From NCBI GenBank assembly GCA_937930495.1, contig CALGKL010000299.1, forward strand, positions 1 to 5,044: DNA of 5,044 nucleotides, read 5' to 3'. The notes beneath the pieces were generated by a model. It had not been told where the DNA came from, made no database searches, and saw only the letters and a list, made by a program, of their open reading frames with translations. This DNA is from an uncultured Gloeocapsa sp. Its GTDB lineage: Bacteria > Cyanobacteriota > Cyanobacteriia > Cyanobacteriales > Gloeocapsaceae. The stretch's first letter is position 1. Every line of letters starts with the position of its first letter. The position numbers were made by a program, and so were the translations under genes. Shown one piece after another: positions 1 through 5,044 of the stretch.

Positions 1-3
1 AAA

Positions 4-756
4 ATGGACAACTCTTCTCAAGCTAAAAACATCCAATTGTTAGAGACAACTATCAGCCAATTACAGACACTGCTAACACAAATTCAAACCAACCCAGAAG
101 AAAACTTAATCAATACCGGGGAATTAGAAAACTTATACAACTATAGTCAAAATTTAACTACTCTTTCGCGTAAACCTCAACCTTTAATTATCGATAGGGA
201 AAAACAACCCCAATCCACACCAGCTCAACCTAAACAGAAATTCTGGTTACCTATTATCTTAGGTAGTATAACCGCGATCCTAATTATCGGTATCAGCGTT
301 TGGTTATTAAAACTTAACTCTCCTTCCCCGGTTACAGAAATAACCGCAACCAAGGAAACAACCGATTTAGGAGAAACCCCAATCCCGGAAATAATTACTC
401 CGATTCAACCCCAACCCGTGATTATTCCCACCCAACCTTCACCTCAATTAGAAATTATTCCCGAACAAGGTTTAATCGCAGCCATTCAAACAGAGGTTGG
501 GGAAATTACCGACAAATTCAGCGAAAATTTAATAAACTTAGTAGAAGCAGATTTTCTCAAAAGTCTTTTAATTATTCAAGTAACCGAAGCTTGGTACCAA
601 TTAACCCCCAATCAACAACAGGAAATGGCTAATCAAATTTTAAATCGTTCTCAAATTTTAAACTTTCGGAAACTGGAAATAAGGGATAATGAAGGGGTTA
701 CCCTAGCCCGCAATCCTGTAGTAGGGACAAAAATGGTAATGTTACAAAGGCAATAA
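4..756 (+). CDS. Uncharacterised single-pass membrane protein
   Basis: I do not recognise a named family, so no function is assigned. The 250-residue product has three visible parts. Residues 1-75 form a polar, Gln/Asn-rich, probably helical and cytosolic region. Residues about 81-104 are one strong transmembrane helix ending WLLKL. Residues about 105-155 are a proline-, threonine- and glutamine-rich linker. The C-terminal 155-250 domain is likely folded, with an alpha-helical stretch (155-215, containing EAWYQLTPNQQQEMANQIL) and then a short beta-like tail containing LARNPVVG and ending MVMLQRQ. That C-terminal pattern feels like a conserved cyanobacterial hypothetical protein, but this is memory rather than a search result. 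There is no signal peptide; the positive-inside rule does not give a clear orientation. The ATG is only three bases from the window edge, so an upstream start cannot be excluded. The gene lies 89 bp ahead of vipp1 on the same strand. Confidence 0.8.
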   Translation: MDNSSQAKNIQLLETTISQLQTLLTQIQTNPEENLINTGELENLYNYSQNLTTLSRKPQPLIIDREKQPQSTPAQPKQKFWLPIILGSITAILIIGISVWLLKLNSPSPVTEITATKETTDLGETPIPEIITPIQPQPVIIPTQPSPQLEIIPEQGLIAAIQTEVGEITDKFSENLINLVEADFLKSLLIIQVTEAWYQLTPNQQQEMANQILNRSQILNFRKLEIRDNEGVTLARNPVVGTKMVMLQRQ

Positions 757-768
757 CTATGATATAAT
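741..768 (+). promoter_or_regulatory. Candidate sigma70-type promoter of vipp1
   Basis: A perfect TATAAT -10 box lies at 763-768. GTTACA at 741-746 matches four of six -35 consensus bases, with a 16-bp spacer. The predicted transcription start is near 775, giving a leader of about 70 nt before the vipp1 ATG. The -35 element lies inside the last codons of the upstream gene. This is pattern matching only; AT-rich DNA gives chance -10 boxes. Confidence 0.45.
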
Positions 769-828
769 AATTGGCAGACAGTTATTATTGTTTTAGACAC
801 AGCAGAAAAATACCTTCAAACAATTATC

Positions 829-835
829 AAGAGGA
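829..835 (+). promoter_or_regulatory. Ribosome binding site that decides the vipp1 start
   Basis: AAGAGGA lies 10 bases before the ATG at 846. It supports that ATG over the in-frame TTG at 771, which would add 25 residues with no resemblance to the family N-terminus and would start almost on the predicted -10 box. Confidence 0.65.
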
Positions 836-845
836 TAGATTAATC

Positions 846-1625
846 ATGGGATTACTAGATCGCGTTAGCAGAGTATTTCGCGCCAACTTAAATGACTTAG
901 TTAGCAAAGCCGAAGACCCGGAAAAAGTGCTCGAGCAAGCAGTCATTGATATGCAGCAAGACTTAGTTAAACTACGTCAAGCCGTAGCTCAAGCGATCGC
1001 CGGCCAAAAACGCACCGAAGCTCAATACAATCAAAATATCTCAGAAGCAGACAAATGGCAACAAAGAGCCCAACTAGCTCTCCAAAAAGGGGACGAAAAT
1101 CTAGCACGGGAAGCCTTAGTTAGAAAAAAAACATATGCAGATACAGCTAATGTCTTAAAACAACAACTAGACGCTCAAACAAGCCAAGTTGAAGAATTAC
1201 GACGCAACCTAGTGGCGTTAGAGAGTAAAATTTCCGAAGCCAAAACCAAAAAAGATATGCTCAAAGCCAGAGCGAGCGCGGCTAAAGCTAATCAGCAACT
1301 CCAAAGTACACTATCTAGTATAGATACCAGCTCAGCTATGGCAGCTTTTGAGCGTATGGAAGAAAAAGTAATGATCGAAGAAGCTAAATCTCAAGCGATT
1401 GGGGAAATAGCAGGAGGAGGGTTAGACGATCAATTCCGAAAACTAGAAGCAGGTAGCGGCGTAGAAGAGGAATTAGCAGCGATGAAAGCATCACTCAATA
1501 GCGCACCAGCTCCCAAAACTTTACCCTCCCCTGGTAGTAGCACCGATCCTACTTCAACTCCTACTGATCGTAAAACAGCGATAGACGTAGAATTGGAAGA
1601 ATTGCGCCGTCAGTTGAATCAGTAA
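846..1625 (+). CDS. vipp1: Vipp1/IM30 membrane-remodelling protein (PspA family)
   Basis: The product is a PspA/IM30-family (bacterial ESCRT-III-like) protein that forms rings and rods on membranes and is needed for thylakoid biogenesis and membrane stress protection. The 259-residue protein starts MGLLDRVSRVFRANLNDLVS, the membrane-binding amphipathic helix 0. EDPEKVLEQAVIDMQ follows at about 23-37, and long coiled-coil helices fill roughly 25-215. The hallmark FERME segment is at 168-172. R44, E126 and E179, positions reported to affect nucleotide hydrolysis in cyanobacterial Vipp1, are all conserved. A Pro/Ser/Thr linker (about 217-243) leads to a charged terminal helix (245-259, VELEELRRQLNQ). 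This C-terminal extension separates Vipp1 from true PspA, which ends earlier. Length is close to Synechocystis Vipp1 as I remember it. The gene is probably transcribed from its own promoter, and it runs head-on into the permease gene 7 bp downstream. Confidence 0.96.
   Translation: MGLLDRVSRVFRANLNDLVSKAEDPEKVLEQAVIDMQQDLVKLRQAVAQAIAGQKRTEAQYNQNISEADKWQQRAQLALQKGDENLAREALVRKKTYADTANVLKQQLDAQTSQVEELRRNLVALESKISEAKTKKDMLKARASAAKANQQLQSTLSSIDTSSAMAAFERMEEKVMIEEAKSQAIGEIAGGGLDDQFRKLEAGSGVEEELAAMKASLNSAPAPKTLPSPGSSTDPTSTPTDRKTAIDVELEELRRQLNQ
993..1000. repeat. HIP1 octamer GCGATCGC
   Basis: HIP1 is the highly iterated palindrome of many cyanobacterial genomes. This copy lies in vipp1 and is read in frame as Ala-Ile-Ala (residues 50-52). 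Confidence 0.95.
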
Positions 1626-1632
1626 TCGACAG

Positions 1633-2409
1633 CTAGTTTTTGAGTCCAGTATTGCTAATCCCCTGTATTAATTGTCTTTGTCCCAGCAAAAAGATGAATA
1701 TAATCGGGACAGTAGCGATAACTACCGCAGCCATCAACAAAGACCAACGATTGGTAAACTGTTCTTGAAAACTAGCTAAAGCTAATTGTACAGTAACTAG
1801 TTTAGGACTGGTAGAGAAAACCAAAGGTTTAAATAAATCATTCCACTCACCAATAAACGTAAACAGAAAAACCGTCACCAAAGCGGGACGAGATAAAGGT
1901 AAAATAATATTGGTCAAAACTTGCCAACGATTCGCTCCATCTAAGCTAGCAGCTTGTTCCAATTCAATAGGGATAGTGGCAAAATGTTGCTTCATCAATA
2001 AAATACTAAAACCGTTAGCAGCAGTAGGTAAAATTAGAGCAGCATAGCTATCGAGTAAATGTCCCCATTTGAGGACTAAAAAAATCGGAATAACCAAAAT
2101 CTGTAAAGGAATAACAAGGGTTGTTAGGATTAATAGAGCGATCGCCCTTTTCCCTGTAAACTTAAATCTAGCTAAAGCGTATCCGGCTAAAGCGGAAGTA
2201 ACCAGCTGTAAAAAAGTCACCCCCAAAGCTACTATGGTAGAATTAGCAAAAGCTAGTAAAAAATTACCCCTAAGCCAAGCTTCCTGATAACTATCAAATC
2301 CTGATTCCAGAGAACGCCACAAAACAATCAGTAAAGGTGATAAAATCAACAAAGCAATTGACCATAGAGTAACAAGAGTTAGTGTTTTTGTCAAAGATCG
2401 TAAAACCAT
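1633..2409 (-). CDS. Sugar ABC transporter permease, MalG-like (CUT1)
   Basis: This is an inner-membrane permease subunit of a carbohydrate-type ABC importer, which would pair with a MalF-like permease, a MalK-like ATPase and a binding protein; the substrate cannot be told. The 258 residues show six hydrophobic segments at roughly 12-32, 52-78, 88-113, 121-139, 175-197 and 223-243. The cytoplasmic EAA loop that docks the ATPase is at 151-171, with EQAASLDGAN followed by the usual ILPLSRPAL; GEWNDLFKPL follows in segment 5. The stretch between the first two segments appears about 15-20 residues shorter than in typical MalG proteins. The ATG at 2409 is the only canonical start: the frame stays open upstream to 2479 without ATG, GTG or TTG. 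No Shine-Dalgarno sequence precedes it. No partner gene is in the window, so it looks like an orphan permease, as is common in cyanobacteria. It diverges from ado. Confidence 0.9.
   Translation of the reverse strand: MVLRSLTKTLTLVTLWSIALLILSPLLIVLWRSLESGFDSYQEAWLRGNFLLAFANSTIVALGVTFLQLVTSALAGYALARFKFTGKRAIALLILTTLVIPLQILVIPIFLVLKWGHLLDSYAALILPTAANGFSILLMKQHFATIPIELEQAASLDGANRWQVLTNIILPLSRPALVTVFLFTFIGEWNDLFKPLVFSTSPKLVTVQLALASFQEQFTNRWSLLMAAVVIATVPIIFIFLLGQRQLIQGISNTGLKN
2138..2145. repeat. HIP1 octamer GCGATCGC
   Basis: This copy lies in the permease gene and is read on the minus strand as Ala-Ile-Ala (residues 89-91). Confidence 0.95.
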
Positions 2410-2446
2410 AGACCAGAACTTATAGTTGTGATAGGTTATTCTCAGA

Positions 2447-2465
2447 TTAAGAAAATATATCTTAA
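2447..2465. promoter_or_regulatory. Candidate operator: perfect 6-7-6 palindrome
   Basis: TTAAGA (2447-2452) and TCTTAA (2460-2465) are perfect inverted half-sites around a 7-bp AT-rich spacer. The site sits in the 141-bp divergent region between the permease gene and ado. Its right half falls close to the expected -35 position for the TATACT at 2480-2485. Placement and symmetry suit a dimeric helix-turn-helix regulator, but I do not match it to a known regulator consensus. Confidence 0.4.
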
Positions 2466-2479
2466 AGGATCGGAAAACT

Positions 2480-2485
2480 TATACT
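2480..2485 (+). promoter_or_regulatory. Candidate -10 box of ado
   Basis: TATACT matches five of six consensus bases. It predicts a start near 2492 and a leader of about 59 nt. No good -35 box is found 16-18 bp upstream; the palindrome occupies that area, which would fit an activator-dependent promoter. Inference from pattern only. Confidence 0.4.
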
Positions 2486-2532
2486 AGAAAAAAGCGAACG
2501 ATTCAGTTTATCCTACTTAGTTAACAAAAAAC

Positions 2533-2537
2533 AGGAG
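2533..2537 (+). promoter_or_regulatory. Ribosome binding site of ado
   Basis: AGGAG lies 13 bases before the ado ATG. The spacing is somewhat long but acceptable, and it is the only purine-rich match in the leader. Confidence 0.55.
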
Positions 2538-2550
2538 CAAAACTCAAATT

Positions 2551-3246
2551 ATGACAGAGCTTACTACAGTTAAAGAGCTTGATTATCAAAGCCAAGAATA
2601 TAAAGATGCCTATAGCCGAATCAACGGGATAGTCATTGAAGGTGAAAACGAAGCCTATCAAAACTATATCAGTCTTGGTGAAAAATTAAGCGAACATCAA
2701 GAAGAATTAAATCGTTTAGCTAAAATGGAATCTCGTCACGCTAAAGGGTTTATGTCCTGTGGGAAAAATCTTGGGGTGACACCTGACATGGGATACGCTC
2801 AAGAATTCTTTTCTAGATTACATAATAACTTTCAAACAGCACTAAAAGAAGATAAAATCGCCACTTGTTTTGTCATTCAAGGTTTGATTATCGAAGCCTT
2901 CGCGATCGCCGCTTACCATCTCTATATACCCGTAGCCGATCCCTTTGCCCGTAAAATCACCGAAAACGTAGTTCAAGACGAATATACCCATCTTAACTTT
3001 GGGGAGGCTTGGTTAAAAGCTAACTTTGACAGCGTCAAAAGCGAAATAGAAGAAGCAAACCGTCAAAATCTTCCCATCGTTTGGCAAATGCTCAACGAAG
3101 TAGAAGCAGACGCAGCTGTTTTAGCCATGGAAAAAGACGCCCTCGTCGAAGACTTTATGATTAGCTATGGTGAAGCTTTAGGTAATATTGGCTTTACAAC
3201 CAGAGAAATTATGCGTATGTCTTCCCACGGACTCAAAACAGTTTAG
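2551..3246 (+). CDS. ado: Aldehyde-deformylating oxygenase (cyanobacterial ADO)
   Basis: ADO is a soluble ferritin-like di-iron enzyme that turns Cn fatty aldehydes into Cn-1 alkanes plus formate, using O2 and an external reductant (ferredoxin in vivo). It performs the last step of cyanobacterial hydrocarbon synthesis. The 231-residue length is the same as that of the Synechococcus elongatus enzyme. All six iron ligands occupy the matching positions: E32, E60, H63 (in KMESRH), E115 (GLIIE), E144 and H147 (in QDEYTH). Other conserved blocks are [12 protein letters not shown] (21-32), [14 protein letters not shown] (125-138), EEANRQNLP and [11 protein letters not shown] near the end. No key residue is missing, so activity is expected. 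The gene precedes aar, its aldehyde supplier, by 93 bp. Its transcription is likely governed from the divergent region upstream. Confidence 0.97.
   Translation: MTELTTVKELDYQSQEYKDAYSRINGIVIEGENEAYQNYISLGEKLSEHQEELNRLAKMESRHAKGFMSCGKNLGVTPDMGYAQEFFSRLHNNFQTALKEDKIATCFVIQGLIIEAFAIAAYHLYIPVADPFARKITENVVQDEYTHLNFGEAWLKANFDSVKSEIEEANRQNLPIVWQMLNEVEADAAVLAMEKDALVEDFMISYGEALGNIGFTTREIMRMSSHGLKTV
2902..2909. repeat. HIP1 octamer GCGATCGC
   Basis: This copy lies in ado and is read as Ala-Ile-Ala (residues 118-120), just after the iron ligand E115. Confidence 0.95.
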
Positions 3247-3256
3247 TGGCAATCAA

Positions 3257-3282
3257 ACCCCGTTTATAGCAAAAAACGGGGT
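3257..3282 (+). terminator. GC-rich hairpin after ado (attenuator, partial terminator or processing site)
   Basis: ACCCCGTTT (3257-3265) pairs perfectly with AAACGGGGT (3274-3282), giving a 9-bp stem with an 8-nt loop, 10 bases after the ado stop. The next bases are AATTACAG, not a U-tract, so it is not a textbook intrinsic terminator; a short T run comes only at 3295-3299. It may reduce readthrough into aar or protect the ado mRNA 3' end. Confidence 0.6.
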
Positions 3283-3298
3283 AATTACAGCCCATTTT

Positions 3299-3314
3299 TC
3301 GGTAATATCGGTAA
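3299..3314 (+). repeat. Tandem TCGGTAA heptamer repeat upstream of aar
   Basis: TCGGTAA occurs at 3299-3305 and again at 3308-3314, a 9-bp period, ending 25 bases before the aar ATG. It could be a direct-repeat protein site in an aar-specific promoter region or lie in the aar leader. No known regulator consensus is recognised and two short copies could be chance. Confidence 0.4.
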
Positions 3315-3339
3315 AAGTATTAAATTTTTTGAGTCATAG

Positions 3340-4356
3340 ATGTTTGGTCTTATTGGTCATCTTACCAGTTTAGAACACGCTCAATCAGTAGCTGAGCGGT
3401 TAGGGTATCCAGAATACGCAGAACAGGGTTTGGATTTTTGGTGTTCCGCACCACCAGCACTAATCGAAGAGTTTACGGTTAAAAGTATAACGGGTCAAAC
3501 TATTCAAGGTAAATATATCGAATCCTGCTTTTTACCAGAAATGCTAGCCACAAAAAGGTTTAAAGCGGCAATCCGTAAGATTCTCAACGCCATGGCTTTA
3601 GCCCAAAAAGAAAACATCGAGATCACAGCATTAGGTGGTTTCTCCTCGATCATTTTTGAAGAATTTAACCTCAAAGACAATAAACAAATACGCAACGTCG
3701 AGTTAGAATTTGAACGCTTTACCACCGGTAATACCCATACAGCCTATATAATTTCCCGTCAGGTTGAACAAATAGCCGCTAAACTAGGCATCGACTTAAG
3801 TAAAGCAACAGTAGCAGTCGTGGGAGCAACAGGAGATATAGGTAGTGCAGTTTGCCGCTGGTTAGAGCGTAAAACCCCAACCGCAGACTTACTTTTGGTA
3901 GCACGTAATCAAGAAAGACTAAAAGAACTACAAAAAGAATTAGGACGCGGGAAAATAATGCCCCTAGAAACAGCAATACCAGAAGCAGATATCATCGTCT
4001 GGGTAGCCAGTATGCCTAAAGGAGTAGAAATCAACGTCGAAACCCTGAAAAAACCCTGTGTGATGATTGATGGCGGTTATCCTAAAAATCTTGACACCAA
4101 AGTGCAACACCCAGAAGTAATCGTGCTTAAAGGAGGGATAGTCGAACATTCCCTCGATATTGACTGGCAAATTATGGAAATAGTGAATATGGATGTTCCC
4201 GCTCGTCAGATGTTCGCCTGTTTCGCCGAAGCAATCCTATTAGAATTTGAGCAATATCATACCAATTTTTCCTGGGGACGCAATCAAATTACCGTGGAAA
4301 AAATGGAAACAATCGGCGAATTTTCCTTAAAACACGGATTTAAACCCCTAATATAG
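3340..4356 (+). CDS. aar: Long-chain acyl-ACP reductase (AAR)
   Basis: AAR reduces long-chain acyl-ACP to fatty aldehyde with NADPH through a cysteine thioester, and hands the aldehyde to ADO. The 338-residue protein begins [14 protein letters not shown], the family N-terminus, which fixes the start. Family blocks [11 protein letters not shown] (59-69), [11 protein letters not shown] (97-107) and [13 protein letters not shown] (124-136) follow. The Rossmann dinucleotide-binding loop [14 protein letters not shown] lies at 161-174. The active-site cysteine is C294 in [10 protein letters not shown], the same number as in the S. elongatus enzyme. [10 protein letters not shown] is at 309-318. Length is near the usual 340. 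No strong Shine-Dalgarno precedes the ATG (only TTGAG ending six bases away), so initiation may be weak. In other cyanobacteria aar has been reported to have its own promoter; here no convincing -35/-10 pair is seen in the 93-bp gap. The stop codon overlaps the accA ribosome binding site. Confidence 0.97.
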   Translation: MFGLIGHLTSLEHAQSVAERLGYPEYAEQGLDFWCSAPPALIEEFTVKSITGQTIQGKYIESCFLPEMLATKRFKAAIRKILNAMALAQKENIEITALGGFSSIIFEEFNLKDNKQIRNVELEFERFTTGNTHTAYIISRQVEQIAAKLGIDLSKATVAVVGATGDIGSAVCRWLERKTPTADLLLVARNQERLKELQKELGRGKIMPLETAIPEADIIVWVASMPKGVEINVETLKKPCVMIDGGYPKNLDTKVQHPEVIVLKGGIVEHSLDIDWQIMEIVNMDVPARQMFACFAEAILLEFEQYHTNFSWGRNQITVEKMETIGEFSLKHGFKPLI

Positions 4357-4361
4357 GAGGT
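4354..4361 (+). promoter_or_regulatory. Strong accA Shine-Dalgarno overlapping the aar stop
   Basis: TAGGAGGT contains both the aar TAG stop (4354-4356) and a full AGGAGG (4355-4360), five bases before the accA ATG. It is the best ribosome binding site in the window and suggests that accA is translated from the aar transcript, perhaps with coupling. Confidence 0.8.
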
Positions 4362-4365
4362 AAGT

Positions 4366-5044
4366 ATGAGTAAACAAGCAAAAAGAACCTTTATTCTCGA
4401 ATTTGAAAAACCCCTGTCTAAATTAGAAGCCCAAATCGACGAAATTCGTCAACTAGCTGAAGAAAATAATAGCGTTAACGTCACCGAGCAAGTAGAATAT
4501 CTCACCCAGCAAATCAATAAAATGCGGGAAGATATCTTTAGCTCCCTGACACCAGCGCAAAAACTGCAAATCGCTAGACATCCACGTCGCCCTAGCACCC
4601 TAGATTATATCCAAACTATCACCGATGAATGGATAGAACTACACGGCGATCGCCGCGGTTATGACGATCCGGCTATAGTAAGTGGCATAGGACGTATAGA
4701 CGGCAGACCAGTAGTAATTATAGGACACCAAAAAGGACGAGATACTAAAGACAACGTCGTGCGTAACTTCGGGATGGCCTCCCCTGGAGGTTATCGTAAA
4801 GCTATCCGTCTGATGGAACACGCCAATAAATTCAAACTACCCATAATTACATTTATAGATACACCGGGAGCCTGGGCAGGAGTAGAAGCCGAAAAACTGG
4901 GACAGGGAGAAGCGATCGCCTATAACCTACGGGAAATGTTCAGCTTCGATGTTCCCATAATCTGCACCGTAATCGGAGAAGGAGGCTCAGGAGGAGCATT
5001 AGGGATAGGAGTCGGCGATCGCCTCTTAATGTTTGAACACTCAG
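4366..5044 (+). CDS. accA: Acetyl-CoA carboxylase carboxyltransferase alpha subunit, 3' truncated by window
   Basis: AccA with AccD forms the carboxyltransferase that moves the carboxyl group from carboxybiotin on AccB to acetyl-CoA, giving malonyl-CoA, the committed step of fatty acid synthesis in the cytosol. The window holds 226 codons and one extra base; the family is usually about 320-330 residues, so roughly the last 100 are missing because the window ends. Visible family landmarks are [14 protein letters not shown] (11-24), [13 protein letters not shown] (70-82), [10 protein letters not shown] (92-101), GHQKGRDT (120-127), [13 protein letters not shown] (134-146), [10 protein letters not shown] (161-170) and the glycine-rich [17 protein letters not shown] (204-220). 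The latter two are crotonase-fold elements around the active site. There is no frameshift or stop in the visible part. The nine-base gap from aar implies a shared transcript. Confidence 0.97.
   Translation, partial: MSKQAKRTFILEFEKPLSKLEAQIDEIRQLAEENNSVNVTEQVEYLTQQINKMREDIFSSLTPAQKLQIARHPRRPSTLDYIQTITDEWIELHGDRRGYDDPAIVSGIGRIDGRPVVIIGHQKGRDTKDNVVRNFGMASPGGYRKAIRLMEHANKFKLPIITFIDTPGAWAGVEAEKLGQGEAIAYNLREMFSFDVPIICTVIGEGGSGGALGIGVGDRLLMFEHS
4646..4653. repeat. HIP1 octamer GCGATCGC
   Basis: This copy lies in accA in a different reading phase, inside codons for Gly-Asp-Arg (residues 94-96) of the conserved LHGDR block. Confidence 0.95.
4912..4919. repeat. HIP1 octamer GCGATCGC
   Basis: This copy lies in accA and is read as Ala-Ile-Ala (residues 183-185). 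Confidence 0.95.
5015..5022. repeat. HIP1 octamer GCGATCGC
   Basis: This copy lies in accA inside codons for Gly-Asp-Arg (residues 217-219), about 100 bp after the previous one. Confidence 0.95.

Noticed and set aside
771..845. N-terminal extension of vipp1 from a TTG start
   Set aside because: The 25 extra residues do not resemble the family, a ribosome binding site precedes the ATG at 846, and the encoded MGLLDR start is the conserved Vipp1 N-terminus.
846..1625. Annotation as PspA rather than Vipp1
   Set aside because: The Pro/Ser/Thr linker and terminal charged helix after residue 217 are the Vipp1-specific extension. The near-identical N-terminal 45 residues also fit cyanobacterial Vipp1 as I recall it.
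2069..2287. Plus-strand open frame inside the permease gene
   Set aside because: It is fully antisense to a well-supported membrane protein gene and its basic product has no recognisable features.
3188..3373. Small open frame spanning the ado end and aar start
   Set aside because: It overlaps both genes in another frame, runs through the hairpin and repeats of the gap, and gives an unconvincing peptide.
3504..4170. Three minus-strand open frames (3504-3725, 3779-3976, 3964-4170) within aar
   Set aside because: All are antisense to the intact aar coding region, with low-complexity leucine-rich or unstructured products and no ribosome binding support.
4639..4821. Minus-strand open frame within accA
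   Set aside because: It lies opposite conserved accA codons and is explained as a shadow of them.
1..5044. Mobile element, CRISPR array, tRNA or rRNA
   Set aside because: No transposase or integrase frame, no terminal inverted repeats, no regularly spaced long repeats and no tRNA-like or rRNA segment was seen on either strand.

Overview
The window looks like a chromosomal segment of a moderately AT-rich cyanobacterium. The evidence is a Vipp1 with the cyanobacterial/plastid C-terminal tail, the cyanobacteria-specific alkane pathway (ado and aar), and six copies of the HIP1 octamer GCGATCGC in about 5 kb. I cannot name the species from sequence alone.

Layout, left to right. (1) 4-756, plus strand: an unrecognised single-pass membrane protein with a proline-rich linker; its true start may lie left of the window. 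(2) 846-1625, plus: vipp1/IM30, the membrane-remodelling ESCRT-III-like protein of thylakoid maintenance. A good candidate promoter lies in the 89-bp gap before it. (3) 1633-2409, minus: a MalG-type sugar ABC transporter permease, convergent with vipp1 with only 7 bp between the stop codons. None of its partner subunits are in the window. (4) 2410-2550: a 141-bp divergent regulatory region with a perfect TTAAGA-N7-TCTTAA palindrome just upstream of the likely ado -10 box. (5) 2551-3246, plus: ado, aldehyde-deformylating oxygenase. (6) 3247-3339: a gap holding a strong GC-rich hairpin without a U-tract and a tandem TCGGTAA repeat. (7) 3340-4356, plus: aar, acyl-ACP reductase. (8) 4366-5044, plus: accA, acetyl-CoA carboxylase carboxyltransferase alpha subunit, cut by the window end and joined to aar by a Shine-Dalgarno sequence that overlaps the aar stop codon. 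No stretch longer than 300 bases lacks a gene.

How the genes fit together. AccA helps make malonyl-CoA, which feeds fatty acid synthesis. AAR reduces the resulting acyl-ACP to a fatty aldehyde, and ADO converts the aldehyde to an alkane plus formate. The three genes therefore sit at the entry and one exit of the same lipid pathway. Vipp1 also acts on membranes, but any link to the alkane genes is only proximity. All key catalytic residues of ADO and AAR are present, so the alkane pathway is predicted to work.

I do not see a clearly new biological system. The most checkable unexplained items are the ado upstream palindrome, the ado-aar hairpin and heptamer repeat, the unknown membrane protein beside vipp1, and the shortened orphan permease.
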